The notes under the pieces are model-generated. The model had not been told where the DNA came from, made no database searches, and was given only the letters and a program-made list of their open reading frames with translations. The translations under genes were made by a program, and so were the position numbers. A DNA stretch of 64,000 nt from NCBI RefSeq assembly GCF_900130045.1, contig NZ_FQXT01000007.1, positions 62,001-126,000 of the forward strand. Direction: 5' to 3'. Source of the stretch: Leeuwenhoekiella palythoae. Lineage in GTDB: Bacteria > Bacteroidota > Bacteroidia > Flavobacteriales > Flavobacteriaceae. Of this stretch, positions 1 through 8,679 are shown one piece after another (within the stretch, counting starts at the first letter, position 1; each line of letters opens with the position of its first letter).

Positions 1-963
1 TATAATGAAGCTGGAGAAACTTTAGGCTGTAGCGAGGAATCTTTTAGTACAGTTTCAGCCATAGATCCTCCGCCCTGCACAACGTTGAGCAACCCTTCCC
101 CTAATGCTAATGGAGCATTTATAAACACTTCCTTTAGCTGGTTACCTGTTTCAGAAGCAAGTGGCTATTACCTTTCTATAGGTACTAATCCTGATGCCAC
201 ATCCTATATTGATGCTTTTGATGTGGGCAACTCAACCACTTATTATCTGCAGGATAACCTGCCCTACGATACTAGGATCTATGTGAAGATCACACCATAT
301 AATAATGGAGGTAAGGCAACTTCTTGCGAAATTTTTAGTTTTATCACTCAGGCAGAACCACTACCTCCGTTATGCACAGAACTGTTAAACCCAGTGCCAG
401 AAAGTGCTGATAACCCTACAGACCTTCGGTTTAATTGGGCTTCCGTAGAAAATGTCACTGGTTATATTTTGAATATCGGTTCAAATCCAAACACTCAAGA
501 TATTGTAAGTAATCTTGATGTAGGGAATATCACCTCCTATACCTTAAATGATCTTTTACCAGAGGAAACAGTTTTATACATTTCTATTACACCATACAAT
601 ACTAATGGCACAGCTTCAAACTGTGAACAGTTTTATTTTACTACTGCAACCGCAGAAGAAACTGCGATTTTTGATAAAAAATATGGCTTCTCACCAGACG
701 GAGACGGCATTAATGAATCGTGGTTTATTCCTAATATCACTGATCATCCAGATAATTTGGTTCAGATTTTTAACCGTTGGGGAGATCTTGTTTTTGAAAT
801 GGAAAATTATGACAACGCAACACATTCCTTTACCGGAATTGCAAATCGTAAAGTAAATTTTGGTGCCGGAAAATTGCCAGAAGGCACCTATTTCTTCAGA
901 ATTATTTTAACTGGAACCAACAATCAACCTCCTGCTGAAGGCTTCTTAGTTCTCAAGCGTTAA
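1..963 (+). CDS. Secreted repeat protein with T9SS type B sorting domain (5' partial)
   Basis: The frame is open from base 1, so the N-terminus lies outside the window; the TTG at 85 is internal, because the codons before it continue the same repeat pattern. Two to three fibronectin-III-like repeats of about 95 residues are visible, with recurring GYxLxIGxNP and YxxITPYNxxG motifs. The last roughly 100 residues form a gliding-motility-associated C-terminal domain: FSPDGDGINESW, then IFNRWGDLVFE, then LPEGTYFFRI and GFLVLKR at the end. In known families this domain directs export by the type IX system and surface attachment (type B signal). The PorP/SprF-like gene starts 10 bases downstream, and such partners are typical of type B cargo. 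Adhesin or cell-surface role is inferred from the repeats only. Confidence 0.9.
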   Translation, partial: YNEAGETLGCSEESFSTVSAIDPPPCTTLSNPSPNANGAFINTSFSWLPVSEASGYYLSIGTNPDATSYIDAFDVGNSTTYYLQDNLPYDTRIYVKITPYNNGGKATSCEIFSFITQAEPLPPLCTELLNPVPESADNPTDLRFNWASVENVTGYILNIGSNPNTQDIVSNLDVGNITSYTLNDLLPEETVLYISITPYNTNGTASNCEQFYFTTATAEETAIFDKKYGFSPDGDGINESWFIPNITDHPDNLVQIFNRWGDLVFEMENYDNATHSFTGIANRKVNFGAGKLPEGTYFFRIILTGTNNQPPAEGFLVLKR

Positions 964-973
964 TCAGTAAGCA

Positions 974-1882
974 ATGCTAAAATATCTTTTTACCGTTTTA
1001 CTAACCGGAAGCTATCTTATCGGCTTTGCCCAGCAACAGCCAGCCTTTGCAGAGTACAACTACAATACGATTTTAATAAATCCCGCACACGCCGGGTACT
1101 ATGAGAATTCTGAAGTAACGATAGCCAACCTATCTTCATTCTCAGGTATCGAAGGTGCACCATCAACCTTAAACGCAACCTTGAACCTAACGCTGAATAA
1201 CGACAATGTAGGTTTAGGAGGTGGTATAATGCGTGACGAAATTGGCGTCACTTCTACTAATAGTGCATTTATCGCTTATGCGTATAAATTGCATTTTGGC
1301 GTTCAAGCGCGTGCTCCACGATTTCATAATTTTAATCCAAATGTGTTGTCATTTGGCATTCAAGCTGGAGTTTACAACTACACTGAAAATTTACGTGAAC
1401 TCGGCATAACAGATGATCCTAATTTTCAAAACAACATACAAGGAACTGTACCTACACTAGGTTTAGGGGTAATGTATAATCGCAATCAACTCTATGCAGG
1501 GCTTTCAGTACCCAACGTTTTAGGTAACAGCCTTGCCACAGACAAGTCGATTAAAATTAATACAATCGGTTATGCATACGCCGGCTATCGTTTGTATGCC
1601 GGAGTTTTTGACGAATTTGAAATAAAACCAAATCTATTATTGCGCTATACCGAAGGCGCACCGTTAAACCTTGATTTGAACACTATTGTAAATTACAAGA
1701 ATAAAATTGAAGGAGGTCTTGGTTACCGAACATCATCTGCTGTGAATATCTTCGCCGGATTTTATTTCTTTAAGAGCTTTAGGTTTATTTACAATTACTC
1801 TATGCCACTTCAAGAATCACCTTTACCTGCAACACATGGATTGATTTTAAGCTACCGTTTTGGCAAAGGCTATAATTATTGA
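974..1882 (+). CDS. PorP/SprF family type IX secretion membrane protein
   Basis: This 302-residue protein has an N-terminal signal peptide ending near FAQQQ, followed by the family hallmark NTILINPAHAGYYEN, then beta-strand-rich sequence consistent with an outer-membrane barrel. PorP/SprF proteins are type IX secretion accessory proteins, and many are encoded directly after a protein with a type B C-terminal domain, as here (10-base gap). SprF is required for surface delivery of SprB in Flavobacterium johnsoniae. I infer that this copy serves the upstream repeat protein. The last 7 bases overlap the convergent ArnT-like gene. Confidence 0.9.
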   Translation: MLKYLFTVLLTGSYLIGFAQQQPAFAEYNYNTILINPAHAGYYENSEVTIANLSSFSGIEGAPSTLNATLNLTLNNDNVGLGGGIMRDEIGVTSTNSAFIAYAYKLHFGVQARAPRFHNFNPNVLSFGIQAGVYNYTENLRELGITDDPNFQNNIQGTVPTLGLGVMYNRNQLYAGLSVPNVLGNSLATDKSIKINTIGYAYAGYRLYAGVFDEFEIKPNLLLRYTEGAPLNLDLNTIVNYKNKIEGGLGYRTSSAVNIFAGFYFFKSFRFIYNYSMPLQESPLPATHGLILSYRFGKGYNY

Positions 1883-3519
1883 TCAATCTTTTTCACCAGA
1901 TACAAACACCCTATTCTTCTGCTTTTATAATTACGGTCTGCTTTGGTCGTGATATTACCATCGTAGCAGTGCACACGCTGCAGCGCATAGTCTGCGAGTA
2001 GCTCTTCTACCTCTTGGGTACGCTCTTCTTCTACAATTAAATAGAATGAAGCCTGCTCAGGAAGTTGCAATCCATCACGTGTTTTTAAAACCGGAACTCG
2101 CTGCCCTAGATCCCAGATAAGTTCTGGGGAAGAATTTTCAAATAAATATAGAGGTTTTTCCTCGTGCAATAGGTCTGCTACTTTAGGAGCGATCTGCTCG
2201 TAATCTTCGTTAGTATAACTCAATTCTACTAGCGGAAAGGCAAAACTCACGATCGCACAAGCAAAAATGACTACCGCAAAAAATGCACGCTCTATTCTTT
2301 TTTGCTGAAGACTTTTAACTATAATTATTGCAATAAACAGACTGCTTATCTGAAGCGACGCATACCAGAACCACAAGCTTCCTTCTAACTGATCTGCAAA
2401 CAGAAAAAGCGCAGCAGGCGCGGCTAACACCGCAGCAATAGTGATTATACTAAAATAAAAATATACAGGGATCGTCTCGCGCTTGTCACTCAAGGCTGGG
2501 AATCTCCTTACTAAATATTCAATATAAAAGCTGATATTCAAAGCCAACGGAATAAGCACCGGCAGCAGATATCTTGATTTTTTTTCAGGAATACAGGACA
2601 AAAGTACCACCGCAGCAAGCGTCCAGATCAGACTGAAGCGATAGGCTTTGAGATTAGCAACTCGAGTTTTTAAATACGGATACAGCAAGCTCACAAATGC
2701 CGGAATGGTCCAAATTCCGCTTTGTGTAAAAAAGCTCCAATAGTAATAAAAAGGCCTGGTATTTCTATTCGCCCAAGCCGTAGCCTCTTTATCTGCAATC
2801 GCTGTCGCCGTATCACTATCCCCAAAGTAAATCGCAAGCGCCCACCATGAACTCAAGCCTAAAGCAGTCAAGATCATAAGAGTAAATGGCGCTATTCGGG
2901 TTTTGTAGGAGTGTAATTTAAATACCCAGATATAGGCGATCAAAAATGGGAGTAAAAGCGCAAAGTGACTTACCGGACCTTTGCTCATAAAGGAAAGCCC
3001 TATAAACAATCCGGCTAATGCGGCGTTGCGATATTTTTGATCAGTACTGCTAAAGAACTGAAAGAGATAGTAAATCCCGCCAAGCATAAATGCGTGTGCA
3101 AAAATATCCCAGGTACCATTTCTTCCGGAAAAGAGGATATAAAATGATGTGGCAAGAATCAAACTTGCATACAGACTTTGCTTTGCACTCAGCTGTAAAC
3201 GCTTCCGCGAAAACGAAAAACTAAAAAGTACTAGAACCGTACTGATTATCGCCGAAGGCAAACGCAAGGCCCACAGCTTAGTAATTCCAAATAATGCTGC
3301 AGAAAGCGCGGCGAGCCACGTAGGCAACGGTGGTTTTTCATAACGCGCTTCACCATTCATCGTGGTCAGCACCCAATTGTTATGCTCCAGCATTTCACGC
3401 GCGGTATTAAAATTGCGCGCTTCCATAATATTTGCATACAGCACATCTAGATGCGGAAAAAACAACAGCAAACAAGCTGCTACTAAAATATAGGGATAAT
3501 GTTTTTCTGAAATTTTCAT
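1876..3519 (-). CDS. ArnT-like glycosyltransferase (GT83/PMT family)
   Basis: A 547-residue polytopic membrane protein. The N-terminal loop contains NIMEARNF followed by NGEARYEKPPLPTW, the pattern of ArnT/PMT lipid-linked sugar transferases that act on the periplasmic face of the inner membrane. About ten or more hydrophobic segments follow. It is the last gene of a three-gene operon (GT2, LAB_N, this gene) with overlapping ends (4 bases with the preceding gene). The partner GT2 probably makes a polyprenyl-phosphate sugar and this enzyme transfers it to lipid A or another envelope acceptor. Sugar and acceptor cannot be read from the sequence. Confidence 0.85.
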   Translation of the reverse strand: MKISEKHYPYILVAACLLLFFPHLDVLYANIMEARNFNTAREMLEHNNWVLTTMNGEARYEKPPLPTWLAALSAALFGITKLWALRLPSAIISTVLVLFSFSFSRKRLQLSAKQSLYASLILATSFYILFSGRNGTWDIFAHAFMLGGIYYLFQFFSSTDQKYRNAALAGLFIGLSFMSKGPVSHFALLLPFLIAYIWVFKLHSYKTRIAPFTLMILTALGLSSWWALAIYFGDSDTATAIADKEATAWANRNTRPFYYYWSFFTQSGIWTIPAFVSLLYPYLKTRVANLKAYRFSLIWTLAAVVLLSCIPEKKSRYLLPVLIPLALNISFYIEYLVRRFPALSDKRETIPVYFYFSIITIAAVLAAPAALFLFADQLEGSLWFWYASLQISSLFIAIIIVKSLQQKRIERAFFAVVIFACAIVSFAFPLVELSYTNEDYEQIAPKVADLLHEEKPLYLFENSSPELIWDLGQRVPVLKTRDGLQLPEQASFYLIVEEERTQEVEELLADYALQRVHCYDGNITTKADRNYKSRRIGCLYLVKKIDQ

Positions 3520-4145
3520 TCTTTGTCAATACCTATTGAAAGTCGCATATTTCTAAAATATATGAAAACTCCCATAAGATGTCCTACGAATAAAACGGGA
3601 TCTTTTCTGAGTATTGCATAAGTAAGAATGAGTAAACCGCCTATTAAACTCAGTAACCAAAATCCTAAAGGTAAACTTGATTTTTTCTTTCGCTCAGAAT
3701 AAATCCATTGATAGATAAAACGCAGTGTAAAAATCACTTGCGCGATACTACCTAAAATTAAAAGCCAAAGCGGAATATCCTCATTTTTAAAAAGTTTATC
3801 TACATCGTAATCCCCGTTATTATACCCGTAGATTACCAGTAAAACCGGAAAAATAAGCAAGAACCAACGTAGTATTTTTGGAGTTTTTACCCATTGCCCC
3901 TGTAATTGCAAATTGCGTATATACAAGAAATACGTGAGAGATTGCCCTAACATGATGGCAAAATCTTCTCTTAAATATCCATAAACAAAAAGTAAAAAAG
4001 ATGCGCCTAAACTCAACCACCAGAAGGTTGAAGGCGTTAATACGCGTTTCTGCTTTTCACTTAAAAACCACTGGATAACCAAGCGACCAGAGAACATCAA
4101 TTGGGCTAAAAATCCAACGCTATATATCCAAAACGGACTATCCAT
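3516..4145 (-). CDS. Tandem LAB_N-domain membrane protein
   Basis: A 209-residue protein made of two homologous halves, each with three hydrophobic segments. Half 1 has SGRLVIQWFLSEKQKR and later YIRNLQL; half 2 has TLRFIYQWIYSERKKK and later YFRNMRL. This is the small membrane domain named after the N-terminus of some lipid-A-disaccharide synthases, here duplicated and without the LpxB catalytic domain. Its overlaps with the upstream GT2 (8 bases) and the downstream ArnT-like gene (4 bases) imply co-translation and a shared role in lipid-linked sugar handling; a flippase-like role is only a guess. Confidence 0.85.
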   Translation of the reverse strand: MDSPFWIYSVGFLAQLMFSGRLVIQWFLSEKQKRVLTPSTFWWLSLGASFLLFVYGYLREDFAIMLGQSLTYFLYIRNLQLQGQWVKTPKILRWFLLIFPVLLVIYGYNNGDYDVDKLFKNEDIPLWLLILGSIAQVIFTLRFIYQWIYSERKKKSSLPLGFWLLSLIGGLLILTYAILRKDPVLFVGHLMGVFIYFRNMRLSIGIDKE

Positions 4146-4857
4146 TAGATTTCTTTGCTACATCATAATTGATATATTTTTTCTTCATCCATAGGTAGGC
4201 AAAGCAATCCATTAACGGACCTAAAAGACGGTTCCAAAGACCGAATTTTGCCGTACCCGCGATACGAGGAAAATGACGTATAGGAACTTGAATAGTTTTA
4301 CCGTTTTGCAACATGATCATCGCCGGCAAAAAGCGGTGCAACCCTCTAAACATAGGAATACGCTTCGCATAGTCGGTCTTGATAATTTTCAGCGGGCAAC
4401 CCGTGTCATCCATTCCATCGTGCGTAAAAGCACGACGGATGTTGTTAGCAATAGCGCTCGACATATTCTTAACGAAAGAGTCTTTACGATCTGCACGATG
4501 ACCGGTCACCAGATCATACTCGCCGATGTATTTTATCAAGATATTGAAATCTTCAGGAGTCGTTTGTAAATCACTATCAATATAGCCCACAAGCGGTGTG
4601 ATTGTATAATCAAAGCCGGCTTTAATCGCAGCGCTCAACCCGCAATTTTGTGCAAAGGATATATACTGAAACCCTTCACTACGGGCACAGATCTCTTCAA
4701 TGAGTTCTTGACTGCGGTCTTTAGAACCATCGTTTACAAACAGCACCTGAGTAGGTACGGCGGCAATTTCAAAATAATCTTGGAAAACTTTTTCGACGCG
4801 AAGCAAGTTATCTTGCTCATTGTAAACAGGAACGACTACTGTAAGACGGTATGACAT
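4138..4857 (-). CDS. DPM1/ArnC-like family 2 glycosyltransferase
   Basis: A GT-A fold family 2 enzyme starting TVVVPVYNEQDNL, with the metal/nucleotide motif DSDLQTTPEDF and the GxxDDTGCPLK region, as in polyprenyl-phosphate mannose/undecaprenyl-phosphate sugar synthases. I set the start at the ATG at 4857, which begins MSYRLTVV; an in-frame ATG 10 codons upstream would add a hydrophobic stretch that the family does not have. There are no strong C-terminal membrane helices, so it is DPM1-like rather than a full ArnC. First gene of the operon with the LAB_N and ArnT-like genes; the product is expected to be a lipid-phosphate sugar donor. Confidence 0.87.
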   Translation of the reverse strand: MSYRLTVVVPVYNEQDNLLRVEKVFQDYFEIAAVPTQVLFVNDGSKDRSQELIEEICARSEGFQYISFAQNCGLSAAIKAGFDYTITPLVGYIDSDLQTTPEDFNILIKYIGEYDLVTGHRADRKDSFVKNMSSAIANNIRRAFTHDGMDDTGCPLKIIKTDYAKRIPMFRGLHRFLPAMIMLQNGKTIQVPIRHFPRIAGTAKFGLWNRLLGPLMDCFAYLWMKKKYINYDVAKKSNG

Positions 4858-5101
4858 ACTAACAAATAAGGCTGCGAAAATAAGCATTTGTTCTAAAGGA
4901 AATTTGCAGAAGTCCCATTTTGTTGCTGCGAACTCCTGTTAATTGCGCTGAAATTGATTGAGATTAGTAATTAAATTCATTACAATACCTTAATTTGCAT
5001 AGTGTAGCATTGATTGCTTTTTTGCATCAAACTACTCAACTAAAACCTTTTACCAACCAAACAATCTCTGTCGTTTTCAGAGTTCTATTTACCTAATTCT
5101 C

Positions 5102-6703
5102 ATGCATAAAATATGCCCTTCCGTATTTGCGTTCAGTCTTATGCTTTTTGTGTTCTTTTCGTGTAAACCTGAAAAAGAGCCCCGCGTTTTAAACCTTCCA
5201 AAAACCGATTTATCTCAGGCGGATTTAATCCCTAAACCGGCTTTGCTTAATGCCAGTTATAGCGCGTTTCCGCTAGATCAATTTACTGCTATTCAGACAG
5301 CGCCAGACTCTTTGGGTTTTGAGGAAGTTGGGATTTTTCTTTCAGAAAAAATAAAAGATCGTACCCAATTGCAAATTTCAGTTAATACCGAATTTCCCGA
5401 GCAGGAAAGCGTGATCTACATTCAGCAATCAGACAGTTTATCAAAAATTAATAATGAGAGTTACGCGCTCAAGATCAACAAAGATTCTATTATTCTCAGT
5501 GCTGCGAGTGCTTCGGCTGCGTTTAGAGGAGTGCAAACCTTGAGACAGTTAATGCCTATGAAGGCCAGTGATTCTATCATTAATTATCCGGTGTGGCCCA
5601 TCGCTTCCGGAACTATTAATGACACCCCGTTTTTTGAATATCGCGGTGCTATGCTTGACGTTGCCAGACACTTTTTTACAGTAGAAGATGTGAAAAAATA
5701 CATCGACCTTCTCGCTTATTACAAATACAATGTGTTGCATTTGCATTTAACCGATGATCAAGGCTGGCGTATAGAAATTAAATCTTGGCCAAAACTTACA
5801 GAAATTGGCGGTGCAACCGAAGTTGGCACAGAACCCGGCGGATTTTACACCCAAGATGATTACAAAGCTATTGTGGCTTACGCTGCTAAAAATCATATGA
5901 CCATCGTGCCTGAGGTAGATATGCCGGGCCATACCAACGCCGCTTCTGTAGCTTATCCTATTTTAAATGGAAATGGTAAAACCCCTGAAATCTACCGCGG
6001 AACTCACGTAGGTTTCAGCACCTTTGACACGCGAAAAGACACCGTTTATCAATTTATAGATGATGTTGTGCGAGAAATTTCAGCGATCACTCCCGGGCCT
6101 TATTTTCACATTGGTGGTGATGAAAGTCACGTGACTCAAAAGGATGATTACATCTATTTTGTAAATAAGGTGGAGCAAATCGTTCAGAAATATGATAAGA
6201 AAATGATTGGCTGGGACGAAGTTGCTACTGCTGATATTGATACTTCTTCTGTGGTGCAATTCTGGCAAAGCAAAGAAAACGCAGAACTGGCTGTCACCAA
6301 GAATTTAAAGGTGATTATGTCTCCTGCCAAAAAAGCCTATTTAGATATGAAATACGATTTAAAATCTGAATATGGACTGAATTGGGCCGGTTATGTTCCC
6401 GTAGATACGGCGTATGTATGGAAACCGGAAGCCTACGAAAATATTCCTCGAGAAAATATTTTAGGTATCGAAGCGCCGCTTTGGTCTGAAACCATAAGTA
6501 CAATTAGCGAACTTGAATACCTAGCGTTCCCCAGAGCCATTGGCTATGCTGAATTAAATTGGTCACTACCCGAACAAAGGGATTGGGAAAACTACAAAGT
6601 GCGCTTAGGCAATCAGGCTCCATTTTTAGAGTCTATGGACGTCAATTACTACCCTTCTCCTTTAATAGATTGGAAAACGCAAAACAAAGCGATCAAAGAG
6701 TAA
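5102..6703 (+). CDS. GH20 beta-N-acetylhexosaminidase, lipoprotein
   Basis: 533 residues. The lipobox (FVFFSC, Cys21) predicts a lipid-anchored envelope enzyme. After a GH20b-like N-terminal domain (about 40-170) the catalytic barrel begins at EYRGAMLDVARHF, includes HLHLTDDQGWRIEI, and carries the catalytic pair Asp340-Glu341 in HIGGDESH. The family removes terminal GlcNAc or GalNAc from glycans or chitooligosaccharides by substrate-assisted catalysis. It is a single-gene unit bounded by a strong hairpin terminator just downstream. Substrate not determined; the gene is 47 kb away from the fucosidase/galactosidase operon and is not obviously part of it. Confidence 0.93.
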   Translation: MHKICPSVFAFSLMLFVFFSCKPEKEPRVLNLPKTDLSQADLIPKPALLNASYSAFPLDQFTAIQTAPDSLGFEEVGIFLSEKIKDRTQLQISVNTEFPEQESVIYIQQSDSLSKINNESYALKINKDSIILSAASASAAFRGVQTLRQLMPMKASDSIINYPVWPIASGTINDTPFFEYRGAMLDVARHFFTVEDVKKYIDLLAYYKYNVLHLHLTDDQGWRIEIKSWPKLTEIGGATEVGTEPGGFYTQDDYKAIVAYAAKNHMTIVPEVDMPGHTNAASVAYPILNGNGKTPEIYRGTHVGFSTFDTRKDTVYQFIDDVVREISAITPGPYFHIGGDESHVTQKDDYIYFVNKVEQIVQKYDKKMIGWDEVATADIDTSSVVQFWQSKENAELAVTKNLKVIMSPAKKAYLDMKYDLKSEYGLNWAGYVPVDTAYVWKPEAYENIPRENILGIEAPLWSETISTISELEYLAFPRAIGYAELNWSLPEQRDWENYKVRLGNQAPFLESMDVNYYPSPLIDWKTQNKAIKE

Positions 6704-6713
6704 GACTTATAAT

Positions 6714-6749
6714 AAAAAAGCCTCCTAAACTGAATTAGGAGGCTTTTTT
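6714..6749. terminator. Bidirectional intrinsic terminator
   Basis: Perfect 15-base inverted repeat (6714-6728 and 6735-6749) around a 6-base loop, with A-run on the left and T-run on the right, so it can end both the plus-strand hexosaminidase and the minus-strand polyamine operon that converge on it. Confidence 0.92.
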
Positions 6750-6770
6750 ATTTTAATTAAGTCTCAAAGA

Positions 6771-7745
6771 TTACATATCCAATAGATAGGCAAAAACAAG
6801 CGGCGCAACAATGGTTGCATCACTCTCAATGATAAACTTAGGGGTATTGATATCCAGTTTACCCCAAGTAATTTTCTCGTTAGGTACCGCTCCTGAATAC
6901 GAACCATAACTGGTTGTAGAATCAGAGATCTGGCAGAAATAGCTCCAGAATGGTGTGTCTTCACGTTCCATATCTTGGTAAAGCATCGGCACTACACAAA
7001 TTGGGAAATCTCCTGCGATACCACCGCCGATCTGGAAGAACCCGATTCCGTTTTCAGAATTGTTAGTATACCAATCTGCAAGGAAGGTCATATATTCAAT
7101 TCCAGACTTCATTGTAGAGGCTTTCAGTTCGCCTTTCAACACATAAGAAGCAAAGATGTTACCCATCGTACTGTCTTCCCATCCCGGGCAAATGATCGGT
7201 AAATTTTTCTCGGCTGCGGCGTACATCCAAGAGTCTTTTAAGTCGATCTCATAGTATTCTTCTAGAACACCGCTCAACAACATTTTATACATAAACTCGT
7301 GCGGAAGGTAACGCTCACCGGCGTCATCTGCTTCTTTCCAAATTTTATAAATGTGTTGTTGTAATCTACGGAACGCTTCCTCCTCAGGAATACACGTATC
7401 GGTCACACGGTTGAGACCGTTTTCAAGTAAATCCCACTCTTCTTGTGGTGTCAAGTCACGATAGTTAGGCACGCGCTTATAATGCGAGTGCGCTACCAAA
7501 TTCATGATATCTTCTTCAAGGTTAGCTCCGGTACACGAAATGATCTGCACTTTATCTTGACGGATCATTTCTGCAAAGATCTTACCCAACTCTGCGGTAC
7601 TCATTGCGCCTGCTAATGACACTAACATCTTAGCGCCATTGTTTAACTGCTCTTCGTATGCTTTTGCAGCATCAACTACAGAAGCAGCATTAAAGTGTAA
7701 ATAGTATTTTTCTATAAATTGAGAGATTGCTCCCTTAGTCTTCAT
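6771..7745 (-). CDS. Deoxyhypusine synthase-like protein (probable polyamine enzyme)
   Basis: 324 residues from the ATG at 7745 (a second ATG lies two codons upstream). It carries the deoxyhypusine-synthase NAD-binding motif SCTGANLEED and the active-site loop SGAVPNEKITWGKL, in which Lys296 matches the lysine that carries the aminobutyl group in the eukaryotic enzyme. Bacteria do not use eIF5A/hypusine, and bacterial DHS-like proteins have been linked to homospermidine or related polyamine synthesis. It is the last gene of an overlapping operon with arginine decarboxylase and agmatinase, so putrescine made by those two is the likely substrate. The exact product cannot be read from the sequence. 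Confidence 0.88.
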   Translation of the reverse strand: MKTKGAISQFIEKYYLHFNAASVVDAAKAYEEQLNNGAKMLVSLAGAMSTAELGKIFAEMIRQDKVQIISCTGANLEEDIMNLVAHSHYKRVPNYRDLTPQEEWDLLENGLNRVTDTCIPEEEAFRRLQQHIYKIWKEADDAGERYLPHEFMYKMLLSGVLEEYYEIDLKDSWMYAAAEKNLPIICPGWEDSTMGNIFASYVLKGELKASTMKSGIEYMTFLADWYTNNSENGIGFFQIGGGIAGDFPICVVPMLYQDMEREDTPFWSYFCQISDSTTSYGSYSGAVPNEKITWGKLDINTPKFIIESDATIVAPLVFAYLLDM

Positions 7746-8679
7746 CGTCATTTAAATCAAATTTATTAACGCCTCCTTTTGCAGGATTTGCCACGTAAGT
7801 ATTATCATAATTGTCTTCTACATCCTCACCTTCAAATTTGAAGCTAAGCATCTTGTAGTACAGTTTTGCCGCTAAAAAGTCTGAAGATTTATCGTGCTCG
7901 TTAGGGCAAAGTTCCATAAGGTCAAACCCTACCACATTTTTTTCAGCAAAAACACGTTTCAGGAAATCCATAGTCTCATACCAGAACAATCCGCCCGGCT
8001 CAGGAGTTCCTGTAGAAGGCATAATTGAAGGATCTAACCCATCAAGGTCAAAGGTGATAAATACATTATCTGTACAAAGATCGATCACGTTATCAACCCA
8101 ATATTCATCCTGAACCATCTCGTGAGCGAAGAAGGTTTTATCTTCATCCATCACAGTTTTTTCAAGCGCATCCATACTACGGATTCCTACTTGAATAAGG
8201 TTTGTGGTTTGGCTGGCTTCGTACATCGCACACGCGTGGTTGCACTTGCTCCCCATATATTCTTGACGTAGATCAGCATGCGCATCAATTTGCAATACTG
8301 TTAAGTCATCAAACAACTCGTTAAACGCTCTAATCGCACCAATAGAAACCGAATGCTCACCACCAAAAAGCGTCACAAACTTGTTACGCTTGATAAAATC
8401 TTTGGTCGTTTTATGCACCTCGGCCACCACAGCTTCAGGCGAACTTGCTTCGGTTATTGCAGGAGCGAGATAGATCCCTTGTTGATACACTTCAGTATCA
8501 GTCTCTATATCATAAGTCTCCATATTCTCTGATGCGTCTAAAAACGCCTGCGGACCTTTATCAGCTCCTTTTCCCCAGGTACTTGTCCCATCATAGGGTA
8601 CCGGGATTAGTACAATTTTTGAAGTTTCAAGTTTGGCAAACTCATCAGGAATGCCAGCATAATTTTTAGTTGTACTCAT
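7735..8679 (-). CDS. speB: Agmatinase (ureohydrolase family)
   Basis: 314 residues with all ureohydrolase metal ligands: GGEHS (His109), DAHAD (Asp132, His134, Asp136) and TFDLDGLDP (Asp211, Asp213). The family hydrolyses agmatine to putrescine and urea using two manganese ions. Guanidinobutyrase or arginase activity is possible from family alone, but the gene overlaps the arginine decarboxylase by 14 bases and the DHS-like gene by about 11, which strongly supports agmatinase. Cytosolic. Confidence 0.92.
   Translation of the reverse strand: MSTTKNYAGIPDEFAKLETSKIVLIPVPYDGTSTWGKGADKGPQAFLDASENMETYDIETDTEVYQQGIYLAPAITEASSPEAVVAEVHKTTKDFIKRNKFVTLFGGEHSVSIGAIRAFNELFDDLTVLQIDAHADLRQEYMGSKCNHACAMYEASQTTNLIQVGIRSMDALEKTVMDEDKTFFAHEMVQDEYWVDNVIDLCTDNVFITFDLDGLDPSIMPSTGTPEPGGLFWYETMDFLKRVFAEKNVVGFDLMELCPNEHDKSSDFLAAKLYYKMLSFKFEGEDVEDNYDNTYVANPAKGGVNKFDLNDDED

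Noticed and set aside
548-856. Overlapping plus-strand open frame in the repeat protein
   Set aside because: Out of frame with the T9SS cargo whose domain motifs are intact; no start context.
4980-5000. CCTTAATTTGCATAG as a promoter box for the hexosaminidase
   Set aside because: Does not fit TAnnTTTG (second base wrong) and has no -33 TTG at correct spacing; left out.
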